From positions 1-64,000 of the forward strand of contig SPJS01000067.1 of the NCBI GenBank assembly GCA_006844705.1: DNA of 64,000 nucleotides, given 5' to 3'. This DNA is from Methylococcaceae bacterium (lineage in GTDB: Bacteria > Pseudomonadota > Gammaproteobacteria > Methylococcales > Methylomonadaceae). Below are positions 1 to 9,037 of this stretch, in pieces. The position numbers and the translations under genes are program-made. The notes below the pieces were generated by a model. It made no database searches and was not told the DNA's origin. It saw only the letters and a program-made list of their open reading frames with translations. Positions within the stretch are counted from its first letter, which is position 1. Each line of letters opens with the position of its first letter.

Positions 1-2993
1 CTTTAACAGGTACTTGCCTGGAAGAACTCAAAGGCCAAGTAAAAGAGCCTGCGCCTGATTTTGGCAACACGCTGTATCGAGTGGGTCAGCCCTCTGACTT
101 TACTATGCAGTATGCGCTGGATGAGCATTTCTTCTGGTCGTTTTTGGAAAAAACACAGGAAGAAGAGCTTGAAAAAATAAAGCGCAACAACCCCAATGAC
201 TGGCAGCGCAAAATATATGAACGTTTTGACCGCCTGATCAAGAAACACGGTATTTTGCATCTGCTCAAGAAAGGCTTGAGCGTTGATGACGCGCATTTCA
301 ATTTGATGTATCCCGCACCATTGGCCAGCAGCAGTGAAAAGGTTAAACAAAACTTTGCTGACAACATTTTTAGTTGCACCCGTCAGTTACGCTATTCACA
401 AGCTAACCCGCTACAAGAAATCGATATAGTGCTGTTTATCAACGGTATTCCCTTGATTACCCTGGAACTGAAAAACGCTTGGACGAATCAGACAGCGCGT
501 TACCACGGCCAGAAACAGTACCGTGAAGACCGGGATACCCAGCAGCCACTGCTAAATTTTGGGCGTTGCCTTGTGCATATGGCGGTTGATACCGATGAAG
601 TCTACATGACGACCAAGCTGGCGGGAAAAAGCACGTTCTTCTTGCCGTTCAATAAAGGGCATAATCTCGGTCAAGGCAATCCGCCAAACAGTGCTGCCAA
701 TGGCGTGGGCGGCCACAAAACGGCCTATCTTTGGCAAGCGGTTTTTTCCAAGCAAAGCTTAGCCAATATCATCCAGCACTTTGTCCGGCTGGATGGCAGC
801 AGTAAAAACCCGCTCAATAAGCGTACTTTATTTTTTCCGCGTTATCATCAAATGGACGTTGTGCGTAAGCTGGTGGCGCATGCGTCTGAACATGGCGTTG
901 GTCAAACCTATTTGATTCAGCATTCAGCAGGTTCGGGTAAATCCAATTCGATTACCTGGGCGGCTTATCAACTGATTGAAACCTACCCAAGCACAGCGGA
1001 TGTACCAGGAAGCCGAGGCTTGGATCAGCCCTTATTTGATTCCGTTATTGTCGTGACCGACAGGCGCTTGCTCGATAAGCAGTTGCGCAACAACATCAAA
1101 GAGTTTTCTGAAGTCAAAAATATTGTGGCGCCCGCGCATAAGTCTTCCGAGCTTAAATCGGCGCTTGAGAATGGTAAGAAGATCATCATCACTACTATTC
1201 AGAAGTTCCCTTTCATCATTGATGGCATTGCTGACCTGAGTGACAAACGCTTTGCGGTGATCATCGATGAAGCGCACAGTTCTCAGTCTGGCTCTGCTCA
1301 CGACAATATGAACCGCGCTATGGGCAAGTCAGCAGTCGAAGAGGCGGAAGACGCTCAGGATAAAATTTTGCAGGCGATGAAATCTCGAAAGATGCGTGGT
1401 AATGCTTCTTATCTGGCTTTTACCGCCACGCCAAAAAATACCACGCTGGAAAAATTTGGTCAGCAGCAAGCTGATGGTTCATTCAAACCCTTTCATCTTT
1501 ACTCCATGAAGCAAGCGATTGAGGAAGGCTTTATTCTTGATGTGCTGGCGAATTACACTACGTACAAGAGCTATTACGAAATTCAAAAATCCATCGAAGA
1601 TAACCCTGAGTTTGATACCAAGAAAGCTCAGAAAAAGCTCAGGGGCTATGTCGAGCGCAGTCAGCAGACGATTAACACCAAAGCGGAAATTATGCTGGAG
1701 CATTTTATTCCACAGGTAGTTAATTCTAAAAAGCTTAGAGGCAAAGCTAAGGGTATGGTGGTGACTCAGAATATCGAGACCGCCATTCGCTATTACAAGG
1801 CCATTACCAAGATACTGGATCAGCAAGGCAATCCATTTAAAGCCGTGGTTGCCTTTTCAGGTACTAAAGAAGTTGATGGTATTGAATATACAGAAGCCGG
1901 TGTGAACGGCTTTGCGGAAGCTGATACCAAGGACAAGTTTGATACCGATGAATACAGGCTTCTAGTTGTAGCCAATAAGTATCTGACGGGCTTTGATCAG
2001 CCCAAGTTATGTGCGATGTATGTGGATAAAAAGCTGGCCGGTGTATTGTGCGTGCAAACCTTGTCACGGCTTAACCGTTCTGCGCCCAAGTGGGGCAAGA
2101 AGACGGAAGACCTGTTTATTCTCGACTTCTTTAATACGGTTGAGGACATAAAAACCGCTTTCGACCCGTTTTACACAGCGACATCGCTATCAGAAGCCAC
2201 CGACATTAACGTTCTGCACGAATTAAAAGATGAACTGGATGATGTCGGTGTTTATGAATGGCACGAGGTCGAAGAGTTTGTGAAACGTTATTTCAATAAC
2301 GAAGATGCGCAAACCCTTAGCCCGATTATTGATATAGCTGCTGCGAGATTCAATCTTGAATTAGAACTGGAAAACGAAGACAAGGTTGATTTCAAAATCA
2401 AGTCCAAGCAGTTCGTCAAAATATACGGTCAGATGGCCTCTATCATGCCTTACGAAATGCTGGCATGGGAAAAGCTGTTTTGGTTCCTGAAATTCCTGAT
2501 ACCGAAACTTATAGTCCAAGATCCAGATGCTAAGTTACTTGATGAGTTACTGGATTCTGTTGATCTTAGTTCTTATGGACTTCAACGCGTTAAACTTAAC
2601 CATTCAATTGGTTTGGACGGAGCAGAAACCGAGCTTGACCCACAAAACCCTAATCCTCGCGGGGCACACGCTGGCGATAAAGAAACTAATCCGCTTGATG
2701 ACATCGTCTACACATTTAATGAACGATGGTTTCAAGGCTGGAGTGCTACGCCTGAAGAGCAGCGTATCAAATTTGTAAATATCGCTGAAAGCGTGAAGGC
2801 GCATCCTGATTACGAAGATAAATACAAGAACAACGCTGATCCACACAACCGAGAGCTGGCCTTTGAGAAGATACTCAAAGAAATCATGTTACAGCGTCGG
2901 AAAGACGAGCTTGAGCTGTATAAGTTATTTGCTGGCGATGATGCCTTTAAATCATCATGGAAGCAGAGCATCCAGCGTATTGTGGATATGTAA
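1..2993 (+). CDS. hsdR: Type I restriction endonuclease subunit R (HsdR), 5' end outside window
   Basis: This is the motor and nuclease subunit of a type I restriction-modification complex, which translocates DNA with ATP and cleaves it away from the recognition site. The frame is open from base 3 to the stop, and the GTG at 81 is not a credible start because conserved HsdR-like sequence lies before it, so the gene is cut by the window edge. Residue numbers count from that GTG. An N-terminal PD-(D/E)XK nuclease shows EIDIVLF followed by LELKNAW (about 112-132). The SF2 helicase has Walker A SAGSGKS (about 281), the DEAH box IIDEAHSS (about 395) and TATPK (about 450). Its hsdM and hsdS partners would lie to the left and are not visible. 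It reads intact within the window. Confidence 0.92.
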   Translation, partial: LTGTCLEELKGQVKEPAPDFGNTLYRVGQPSDFTMQYALDEHFFWSFLEKTQEEELEKIKRNNPNDWQRKIYERFDRLIKKHGILHLLKKGLSVDDAHFNLMYPAPLASSSEKVKQNFADNIFSCTRQLRYSQANPLQEIDIVLFINGIPLITLELKNAWTNQTARYHGQKQYREDRDTQQPLLNFGRCLVHMAVDTDEVYMTTKLAGKSTFFLPFNKGHNLGQGNPPNSAANGVGGHKTAYLWQAVFSKQSLANIIQHFVRLDGSSKNPLNKRTLFFPRYHQMDVVRKLVAHASEHGVGQTYLIQHSAGSGKSNSITWAAYQLIETYPSTADVPGSRGLDQPLFDSVIVVTDRRLLDKQLRNNIKEFSEVKNIVAPAHKSSELKSALENGKKIIITTIQKFPFIIDGIADLSDKRFAVIIDEAHSSQSGSAHDNMNRAMGKSAVEEAEDAQDKILQAMKSRKMRGNASYLAFTATPKNTTLEKFGQQQADGSFKPFHLYSMKQAIEEGFILDVLANYTTYKSYYEIQKSIEDNPEFDTKKAQKKLRGYVERSQQTINTKAEIMLEHFIPQVVNSKKLRGKAKGMVVTQNIETAIRYYKAITKILDQQGNPFKAVVAFSGTKEVDGIEYTEAGVNGFAEADTKDKFDTDEYRLLVVANKYLTGFDQPKLCAMYVDKKLAGVLCVQTLSRLNRSAPKWGKKTEDLFILDFFNTVEDIKTAFDPFYTATSLSEATDINVLHELKDELDDVGVYEWHEVEEFVKRYFNNEDAQTLSPIIDIAAARFNLELELENEDKVDFKIKSKQFVKIYGQMASIMPYEMLAWEKLFWFLKFLIPKLIVQDPDAKLLDELLDSVDLSSYGLQRVKLNHSIGLDGAETELDPQNPNPRGAHAGDKETNPLDDIVYTFNERWFQGWSATPEEQRIKFVNIAESVKAHPDYEDKYKNNADPHNRELAFEKILKEIMLQRRKDELELYKLFAGDDAFKSSWKQSIQRIVDM

Positions 2994-3021
2994 TTGATGC
3001 AATACGCCTCATGATTTTTTG

Positions 3022-3044
3022 GTAGCTAAAAACATTTTTGCTAC
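3022..3044 (+). terminator. Possible terminator after hsdR
   Basis: Arms GTAGC and GCTAC enclose A5/T5 arms, giving a 10-bp stem with one bulged T. It starts 28 nt after the hsdR stop and is followed by ATTGTTTTTAG. The stem is AT-rich, so termination is only plausible. Confidence 0.35.
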
Positions 3045-3165
3045 ATTGTTTTTAGATGATTTGATGGAGCAACAACTTTCCGCTGCTTCAACCGCATGTA
3101 TAAAACGCATGCGTTTTCAGACACCCCATTCCAGCAGGGACAGCCTGCAACGGCCAGCATTAAAT

Positions 3166-3248
3166 GATACTGGATATGGGTACTGTCAGTACCGATGGCG
3201 ACACTGTTTTAACCAATTTTGTTATTTACGACACTGTGCGCCATAAAA
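3166..3248 (+). repeat. Two-hairpin repeat, copy 1 (degenerate)
   Basis: The left part contains the perfect inverted repeat GGTACTG-T-CAGTACC (3179-3193) followed by CGATGGCG and CTGTTTTAA. The right part, TTTACG...CGCC.TAAAA (about 3225-3248), matches the right hairpin of copy 2 at most positions. Copy 2 lies about 340 bases downstream in the same orientation. The family is not recognised; it resembles REP/BIME-type intergenic repeats. Confidence 0.5.
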
Positions 3249-3585
3249 CGCGGTGCAGCTAGACCTGCACCATATAATAAATTTATCTATTAAAATATAT
3301 CATCAAGATTATGATGATATGTTAAAGCCTATCAATTTGAGTCTTTTGTACCGGATGAGGTAGAAGCAAAAACAGATGCTGTTTTTAGTCATTTACTGAT
3401 TGCGGCTAAAAACTCAGATTTTTCGATTTGGGAAAGAGGTTAAATATGGAAAATTTTTGGGTTGCGAACCATCCTTGGTGGATCGCCCAGCTCGGCATCC
3501 ATGCCTCGCGTTCACATCTTTCGTTTTTCGGTAGCGCAAAACTCATTCGCTTCGCTCACCGATGCTCACCCCAAAAAGTTTAAAT

Positions 3586-3682
3586 AATGCTGGCTATTGG
3601 TACTCAAAGTACCGATAGCGCCCCTGTTTTAAACCCTGCTGAATTAAGATTTTTTGTATTTACGGCAATATACGCCGTAAAA
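3586..3682 (+). repeat. Two-hairpin repeat, copy 2
   Basis: The left hairpin pairs GCTATTGGTACT with AGTACCGATAGC around loop CAA (3593-3619), a 12-bp stem with one G-U pair. The right hairpin pairs TTTACGGC with GCCGTAAA around AATATAC (3659-3681). Both halves are shared in order with copy 1, so the unit is a two-hairpin element of roughly 85-95 bp. Confidence 0.5.
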
Positions 3683-3785
3683 GTTGAAGGTCATAAACTT
3701 AATATCGCATACAATTATGTATACCTAATATAGCTCTGAGTAAATAAATAGGTTTACCTTTCTTTATTTTCCGTCAATGAATTTA

Positions 3786-3826
3786 TTGACTTAAATTCCA
3801 TTCCGGTATATATATATGTATACAAA
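3786..3826 (+). promoter_or_regulatory. Probable promoter and autoregulatory operator of the mobile-mystery pair
   Basis: A -35 like TTGACT (3786-3791) is followed 15-17 bases later by an alternating TATATATATA tract that can serve as -10. The tract ends in the palindrome GTATAC, which also occurs about 100 bases upstream. The first gene product is a helix-turn-helix protein, so autorepression at these sites is a reasonable inference. Confidence 0.4.
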
Positions 3827-3844
3827 AGGAGTGTTCGAGTACAT

Positions 3845-3874
3845 ATGAAGGTTGTCCAGAGTAAAAGAACATGA
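3845..3874 (+). CDS. Possible 9-residue leader ORF overlapping the HTH gene start
   Basis: ATG at 3845 opens a nine-codon frame whose TGA overlaps the ATG of the next gene (ATGA at 3871). An AAGGAG lies 13 bases upstream, longer than usual spacing. If translated it would couple ribosome delivery to the HTH gene, whose own start has only a weak AAAAGA before it. It may equally be chance. Confidence 0.25.
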   Translation: MKVVQSKRT

Positions 3875-4353
3875 GTATAGACAAGATAGTTGCCAAGCAA
3901 TATCGAGACAAGGTAAACCAAGCTGTAAGTCAGTTTGGTAGCTTATCTATGCTCCCTAACCATGGGCTTCCTAAAGAGGGTTGGCTGCGCACAGTACGAA
4001 CGGCGCTTGGTATGTCTGGTACGCAACTGGCTAAAAAGCTGGGCGTGACCAAGGCAAGAATATCCAAGGCTGAGCAGGATGAGCCGCACGGCAGCGTTAC
4101 CCTGAAAACCATGCAAACTATGGCCGAGGCGATGGATTGCAAGTTTGTGTACGCGATTGTACCAAAGCAAAACGTGGAAGACGTGATTAAAGAGCGCGCT
4201 ATTGAAAAAGCGTGTGCTCAGGTGAAAGCTGCATCCACTCATATGGCGCTTGAAGCGCAATCATTGAGTAAAGAGCAGCTTGAATTTGAAATTGAGCGCA
4301 TTGCCACGCAAATCATCGACAAGTTGCCATCCGATTTTTGGAATGATGAATGA
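3871..4353 (+). CDS. Mobile mystery protein A (XRE-family HTH protein)
   Basis: This 160-aa protein fits the mobile mystery protein A family, a small helix-turn-helix protein found on mobile regions next to a Fic protein. The HTH lies at about residues 35-75, with GMSGTQLAKKLGVTKARISK as recognisable core and KTMQTMAEAMDCKFVYAIV after it. The C-terminal half is helical and charged. Its stop overlaps the following gene by four bases (ATGA), implying translational coupling. By analogy with antitoxin-toxin pairs it may repress its own promoter and restrain the Fic protein; this is inferred from layout. Confidence 0.85.
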   Translation: MSIDKIVAKQYRDKVNQAVSQFGSLSMLPNHGLPKEGWLRTVRTALGMSGTQLAKKLGVTKARISKAEQDEPHGSVTLKTMQTMAEAMDCKFVYAIVPKQNVEDVIKERAIEKACAQVKAASTHMALEAQSLSKEQLEFEIERIATQIIDKLPSDFWNDE

Positions 4354-4955
4354 CGGATGATTACACAAATCTAGTCGATTATCCCGATGGTGCGACACCG
4401 CTTGATCCTGATGAGCTTGATGGCCTGAAGTTCAAGCATGTGAGCACTAGGGGGGAGCTAGACCAGCTTGAGCAAGCTGGCATCACCGAAGGATTGAAGT
4501 GGTTAGACAAACAAAAGAACCCTGACGTGTTGTCAGAGGCTTTTGTTTTAGAACTGCACAAGCGATTGTTTGGCAGTGTTTGGAAGTGGGCAGGTACATT
4601 CCGCCGCACTGAAAAGAATATCGGTGTTGATCCTATACAGGTTGCCATTCAATTGCGGCAACTATTGGATGATACCAAATACTGGGTTGAGCATGGCACT
4701 TATTCGCCTAAAGAGCTGGCGGTTAGGTTTCATCACAAGTTGGTATTTATCCACCCGTTTCCTAATGGTAACGGGCGGCATGCACGTATAATGGCGGATG
4801 CTGTATTAACTAAACTATTAAATGAACCAGCCATTGATTGGGCTGGGGGTTACAGGCAGGAAGCCATGAATGAGCGCCGCAATCAGTATATTGCCGCGCT
4901 TAGAGCTGCTGACGGGCACGATATGAGTGCCTTATTAGAATTTGTTGGGGCTTGA
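4350..4955 (+). CDS. Mobile mystery protein B (Fic/DOC protein)
   Basis: This 201-aa protein carries a Fic domain with the canonical loop HPFPNGNGRHAR (about residues 135-146), including the catalytic His and the nucleotide-binding GNGR. Fic enzymes usually transfer AMP to a hydroxyl group of a target protein. The family length and the pairing with mobile mystery A support the call. No classical inhibitory (S/T)xxxE(G/N) helix stands out, so control may rest with the partner. The gene overlaps its partner by four bases and is followed by a strong terminator. The target is unknown. Confidence 0.88.
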   Translation: MTDDYTNLVDYPDGATPLDPDELDGLKFKHVSTRGELDQLEQAGITEGLKWLDKQKNPDVLSEAFVLELHKRLFGSVWKWAGTFRRTEKNIGVDPIQVAIQLRQLLDDTKYWVEHGTYSPKELAVRFHHKLVFIHPFPNGNGRHARIMADAVLTKLLNEPAIDWAGGYRQEAMNERRNQYIAALRAADGHDMSALLEFVGA

Positions 4956-4987
4956 AAAGCAGGTATTAATTCATAAATACCGAGGTT

Positions 4988-5016
4988 CACTTTTTGATGA
5001 CAGAAAGTGGTTTTTT
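4988..5016 (+). terminator. Intrinsic terminator of the HTH-Fic operon
   Basis: CACTTTTTG pairs with CAGAAAGTG around loop ATGA (one G-U pair), followed by GTTTTTT. It lies 32 bases after the fic stop and isolates the module from prfC. Just beyond it the word GGTGTAAAT occurs twice (5022 and 5034), possibly the edge of the accessory island. Confidence 0.75.
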
Positions 5017-5057
5017 AAACGGGTGTAAATTTAGGTGTAAATAAGGGTTTTTGGTGT

Positions 5058-6644
5058 ATGTCGGATAGCAATTTTATCAATGAAATTAATCGCAGACGGA
5101 CGTTTGCCATTATTTCACACCCTGATGCGGGTAAAACCACCATTACCGAAAAATTGCTGCTGTTCGGCGGTGCTATTCAATTAGCCGGGTCGGTTAAAGG
5201 GCGTAAGGCAGCACGACATGCGACGTCAGACTGGATGGAAATGGAGAAGGAGCGGGGTATCTCTGTGACGACCTCGGTCATGCAGTTTGAACATAACGAA
5301 GCCATTCTTAACCTGTTGGATACACCGGGGCATGAGGATTTTTCGGAAGATACTTATCGCACGTTGACGGCCGTGGATTCAGCATTAATGGTGATTGATG
5401 TTGCCAAAGGGGTCGAGGACAGAACCATTAAATTAATGGAAGTCTGTCGTCTGCGTACCACACCGATTCTAACCTTTATCAATAAACTTGATCGCGAAGG
5501 TAAAGACCCGATTGAATTGCTGGATGAAGTGGAAACCGTTTTAAAAATCAATTGTGCGCCGATGACCTGGCCGATTGGTATGGGGAAGCGTTTTAAAGGC
5601 GTTTATCATATTTACAAGGATGAGATTTTGCTGTTCAGTCCCCACCATGAAGGCAAGATAGTTGAAGCGGAAATTATTAAGGGGCTGGATAATCCAAAAC
5701 TGGATGAATTGCTGGAAGGACAGGCGGAAGAATTACGCGAAGAAATTGAACTGGTGCAAGGTGCCAGCCATGAATTTGATATGGATGCCTATCTGGCGGG
5801 AGAATTAACGCCGGTGTATTTTGGTTCGGCAATTAATAATTTTGGTGTGCAGGAATTATTGGATGCCATTGCTGAATACGCACCTGGCCCCCAAATACGT
5901 CAGGCTGAACAAAGAGAAGTATCGCCTGATGAAGCAAAGTTCAGCGGTTTTGTTTTCAAGATTCAGGCAAATATGGACCCTGCGCATCGCGACAGGGTAG
6001 CCTTTATGCGTATTTGTTCAGGACAGTTTGATAAGGGCATGAAAGTGAATCATGTGCGCATCGGTAAAAATATTCAGGTTGGCAACGCGATCACCTTTCA
6101 GGCAGATAGCCGCAAGAATGTAGAGGAAGCGTTTCCTGGGGATATTATCGGGTTGCATAACCACGGGACTATCCAGGTGGGTGATACCTTTACCTTGGGG
6201 GAAAAACTCAAATTTGGTGGAATTCCCTACTTTGCGCCGGAGTTGTTTAGAAGAGTGATTTTGAAGGATCCGCTTAAATCAAAAGCATTGCAAAAAGGGC
6301 TGGTGCAGCTTACTGAAGAGGGGGCAACCCAGTTGTTTAAGCCGTTAAAGAATAATGATTTAATTCTTGGCGCTGTTGGGGTGTTGCAGTTTGATGTGAC
6401 CGCACATCGTTTGAAAGCCGAATACAATGTTGAATGTGTCTATGATGCGGTAGGTGTGAGTACTGTACGCTGGGTAAATGCAGAAGACCCAGCCAAGCTG
6501 GAAGAATTCAAAAAGAAAGCCTTTGATAACCTGGCAGAAGACGGGGGCGGTTTTCTGGTGTACGTTGCCACCAGCCGGGTTAATCTTCAGTTAACCGAAG
6601 AACGCTGGCCGGATATTCAATTTAATGCGACGCGTGAATTGTAA
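5058..6644 (+). CDS. prfC: Peptide chain release factor 3 (RF3)
   Basis: RF3 is the GTPase that recycles RF1/RF2 from the ribosome after termination. At 528 aa it matches the E. coli protein (529). The G1 motif HPDAGKTT is at residues 21-28, G3 [13 protein letters not shown] near 91 and G4 NKLDR near 145. EF-G-like domains II and III follow. The ATG start places the G1 motif at the usual distance, although the Shine-Dalgarno sequence is poor. It is a single-gene unit on the core side of the accessory island. Confidence 0.97.
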   Translation: MSDSNFINEINRRRTFAIISHPDAGKTTITEKLLLFGGAIQLAGSVKGRKAARHATSDWMEMEKERGISVTTSVMQFEHNEAILNLLDTPGHEDFSEDTYRTLTAVDSALMVIDVAKGVEDRTIKLMEVCRLRTTPILTFINKLDREGKDPIELLDEVETVLKINCAPMTWPIGMGKRFKGVYHIYKDEILLFSPHHEGKIVEAEIIKGLDNPKLDELLEGQAEELREEIELVQGASHEFDMDAYLAGELTPVYFGSAINNFGVQELLDAIAEYAPGPQIRQAEQREVSPDEAKFSGFVFKIQANMDPAHRDRVAFMRICSGQFDKGMKVNHVRIGKNIQVGNAITFQADSRKNVEEAFPGDIIGLHNHGTIQVGDTFTLGEKLKFGGIPYFAPELFRRVILKDPLKSKALQKGLVQLTEEGATQLFKPLKNNDLILGAVGVLQFDVTAHRLKAEYNVECVYDAVGVSTVRWVNAEDPAKLEEFKKKAFDNLAEDGGGFLVYVATSRVNLQLTEERWPDIQFNATREL

Positions 6645-6647
6645 GGA

Positions 6648-6683
6648 AAAAAATGGGTTGATTTCAGGGGGGGAAATCAACCC
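6648..6683 (-). terminator. Intrinsic terminator of the lipoprotein gene
   Basis: GGGTTGATTTC and GAAATCAACCC (6655-6683) form a perfect 11-bp stem with a seven-base loop. On the minus strand a run of seven T follows directly (6648-6654), so it serves the gene ending at 6694. The hairpin may also help end prfC transcripts but has no T-run on that side. Confidence 0.8.
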
Positions 6684-6693
6684 GAGTTCCTCA

Positions 6694-7122
6694 TCACTGA
6701 GAGAGATTATTGAGGCTTTCTGTTGCAGACTTCTGAGTTTCATCAATTTTCTGGTTAGCAGAGTCAAGCATTGAAGAGGTCTGTTGCTTGCCTTCTTCGA
6801 CAGCAGATGCTGCTGAATCCTGAACACTTTGCGCCATGTCTGAAGCTGTATCGACAGTACTGGTTACTGCATTATCTACCGTTTCACTGGCGGCATCAGT
6901 GGTTTCTGAAATTGAATCAGACAAGTTTTGAAGCGCTGTCCCTGTAGATTCGGTTGCCGATTCTGACATGGATTCAGCTGTATTTTCAACGTCATTGACC
7001 GTTTGTTCCATTAAGGAAGGTTGTGTTTGTGTCGCTTCTTCTGCAGGTTTCTCGGTGGTGTCACAAGCAGATAAAAAACCCAGGGCCAGGGTTGCACTTA
7101 GTAATTTAATATTTGTTTTCAT
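6694..7122 (-). CDS. Putative lipoprotein with long amphipathic low-complexity region
   Basis: The 142-aa product starts with a lipoprotein signal, MKTNIKLLSATLALGF then LSAC, cysteine at about residue 20. The ATG at 7122 is chosen over one five codons upstream because GGAG sits at proper distance before it. The mature part is rich in S, T, E, D, A and Q with repeated short motifs such as ESATES, SETTDAASETVDNA and MAQSVQDSAASA, which should form a long amphipathic helix without a globular core. It could be a periplasmic or outer-membrane stress protein, but no family is recognised. It may share a transcript with the small gene at 7200-7412. Confidence 0.7.
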   Translation of the reverse strand: MKTNIKLLSATLALGFLSACDTTEKPAEEATQTQPSLMEQTVNDVENTAESMSESATESTGTALQNLSDSISETTDAASETVDNAVTSTVDTASDMAQSVQDSAASAVEEGKQQTSSMLDSANQKIDETQKSATESLNNLSQ

Positions 7123-7199
7123 AATTTTCTCCGGCAAGCGGTAGTCTTTAACTGTAGAATTAACCGGGAAAGTTATGCTACCTTCCCGGCAAGGTCAAA

Positions 7200-7412
7200 C
7201 TATTTTGCGACTTTTTCGCAATCTTCAATCAAAGCATCCAGCGCCTGTACGGCAGTTTTTGCTTCTTCTTTGATTTCCTGCAAAAAAGAAAGTTCACTCT
7301 TGTTTGCCGTTCCATCAGCTAAAATTACCTTTCGTAAAATATCAACTTCCTTGGTACTGATATGTCCATCTCCTAAAGCACATACTTTTGCAACTTCACG
7401 CCATTCAGCCAT
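7200..7412 (-). CDS. Small acidic conserved-type protein, TerB-like
   Basis: This 70-aa cytoplasmic protein contains LGDGHISTKEVDILRKVI followed by ADGTANKSELSFL. The pattern of an Asp-rich turn then a helix, seen twice, recalls TerB/DjlA N-terminal metal-binding helices, though the similarity is only suggestive. ATG with AAGGAG seven bases upstream supports the start. The lipoprotein gene follows after 77 bases on the same strand. Function unknown. Confidence 0.65.
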   Translation of the reverse strand: MAEWREVAKVCALGDGHISTKEVDILRKVILADGTANKSELSFLQEIKEEAKTAVQALDALIEDCEKVAK

Positions 7413-7593
7413 TGTTATACTCCTTAAAATAAAATAGTTAGGTCATGCAAGGCGAGCGGTACAACTCGGCTTCAGTCTGTGTTGAACACTATACCTGGCC
7501 AACATTAAATTGAAATGAAGCATAAGTTAACTGTTTGCCTTGCAACTTATATATTGTGCGTAGCTCAAATGAATAATTAATGAACGAACCGCG

Positions 7594-7621
7594 AGCCGGT
7601 ACAGAAGCTTCTGTACCGGCT
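7594..7621 (-). terminator. Perfect 28-base palindrome after pntB
   Basis: AGCCGGTACAGAAG is followed directly by its reverse complement, 11 bases past the pntB stop. As RNA this gives a very stable hairpin. No T-run follows on the minus strand, so it may protect the mRNA 3' end or need another factor for termination. Confidence 0.55.
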
Positions 7622-7632
7622 AATACTATTAC

Positions 7633-9027
7633 TTACGATTGCAGCGCACGGATTAAAGATTGCAAACTGTCATTGGCATCACCGAATAACATGCGGGTGT
7701 TTTCATGAACAAACAAAGGGTTACCAACACCGGCATAGCCAGAGGCCATACTGCGTTTTAACACCAGCGTGGTTTGCGCTTTCCAGCATTCCAGTACCGG
7801 CATGCCGGCAATAGGGCTGTTTGGGTCTTCAGCGGCTGATGGATTGACAATGTCATTGGCGCCAATGACGATGGCAATGTCAACGTCAGGAAAATCTTCG
7901 TTAATTTCATCCATTTCAAATACGATGTCATAAGGTACTTTGGCTTCTGCCAGGAGCACGTTCATATGCCCCGGCATCCGTCCTGCGACAGGGTGAATAC
8001 CAAAACGCACCGTCTTGCCCTTGCTCTTGAGAAATTTGGTGATTTCATACACCGTATGCTGAGCCTGGGCTACCGCCATACCGTAACCGGGGATAATCAT
8101 GATATCTTTGCTGTCACGTAACAGCTGGGCGGTTTCTTCAATTTCAATCGGTTGCACTTCACCCTCAACTTCTGTAGATGAACTGCTGCCGCTACTGCTG
8201 CCAAAGCCTCCGGCAATCACACTTAAGAAATGACGATTCATGGCGCGGCACATGATGTAACTCAGGATGGCCCCGCTACTGCCGACCAGTGCACCGGTGA
8301 CGATGAGTAAATCATTACTTAGCATGAACCCTGTCGCAGCTGCGGCCCAGCCCGAATAACTGTTAAGCATGGACACCACCACCGGCATGTCGGCACCGCC
8401 GATCGCCATGACCATATGGACGCCGAAAGCTAACGCGATGAGGGTCATCAGTATGAGAGGCCAGGTACCATTACCTGTTTCTGCAGCGACAAGGAATTGA
8501 TCGCCAAGCCAGATGCAGCTGATTAAAATGCCCAGATTTAATACATGGCGGCCCGGGAGCAGGACGGGTTTGCCCGAAATTTTGCCACATAGTTTGCCGA
8601 AAGCGATGACAGAACCTGAAAAAGTCACGGCACCAATGAGTATGCCGACATAAATTTCAACTTCATGGATGGTTTTTTCTACTCCCGTCAATGTCGATGA
8701 TTCATCCATGAAATTGGCATAACCAACCAGCATCGCAGCCAAACCAACCAGACTGTGCATTAAAGCTACCAGTTCCGGCATTTGTGTCATTTCAACCTTG
8801 AGTGCGGCCTTGACTCCAATGAAGCCACCGATTAACAAGGCAATGATAAGTACCACATAAGCATTGACCTGACTGCTCAACACTGTAGCGATAATGGCAA
8901 TGGCCATCCCCGCCATGCCGTAATAATTACCTTTTCGTGCGGTGTCCTGATTACTTAATCCACCCAGACTTAAAATGAACAGAATGGAGGCGGCCACATA
9001 AGCCATATGAACTAAACCCTGTGTCAT
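7633..9027 (-). CDS. pntB: NAD(P) transhydrogenase subunit beta
   Basis: PntB is the inner-membrane subunit of the proton-translocating transhydrogenase that uses proton-motive force to reduce NADP+ with NADH. At 464 aa it matches E. coli (462). The first half holds about eight or nine membrane segments; after a Ser/Gly linker ([13 protein letters not shown], about 270) comes the NADP-binding domain III with [10 protein letters not shown] (about 317) and GANDIVNP. It is 10 bases downstream of pntA. In a C1-oxidising cell it would balance NADH and NADPH. Confidence 0.97.
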   Translation of the reverse strand: MTQGLVHMAYVAASILFILSLGGLSNQDTARKGNYYGMAGMAIAIIATVLSSQVNAYVVLIIALLIGGFIGVKAALKVEMTQMPELVALMHSLVGLAAMLVGYANFMDESSTLTGVEKTIHEVEIYVGILIGAVTFSGSVIAFGKLCGKISGKPVLLPGRHVLNLGILISCIWLGDQFLVAAETGNGTWPLILMTLIALAFGVHMVMAIGGADMPVVVSMLNSYSGWAAAATGFMLSNDLLIVTGALVGSSGAILSYIMCRAMNRHFLSVIAGGFGSSSGSSSSTEVEGEVQPIEIEETAQLLRDSKDIMIIPGYGMAVAQAQHTVYEITKFLKSKGKTVRFGIHPVAGRMPGHMNVLLAEAKVPYDIVFEMDEINEDFPDVDIAIVIGANDIVNPSAAEDPNSPIAGMPVLECWKAQTTLVLKRSMASGYAGVGNPLFVHENTRMLFGDANDSLQSLIRALQS

Positions 9028-9037
9028 GATATTCCTC

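Larger units (their letters stand above)
2994..3844. other. Gene-poor stretch between hsdR and the Fic module, with repeats and an ORF remnant
   Basis: No intact gene is recognisable in these 850 bases. They hold a possible terminator, two copies of a two-hairpin repeat, and a short frame (about 3320-3442, ending WERG-stop) that reads like the tail of a lost protein but has no start codon. A 45-codon frame at about 3446-3583 contains a stretch (about 3520-3580) with the look of a dispersed repeat rather than a protein. Two TATGTATAC words (about 3717 and 3818) lie before the next gene and could be operator half-sites. The mixture suggests decay in a mobile region. Confidence 0.5.

Noticed and set aside
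3019..3246. 75-codon frame after hsdR
   Set aside because: It spans the terminator-like hairpin and repeat copy 1 and has no protein-like features.
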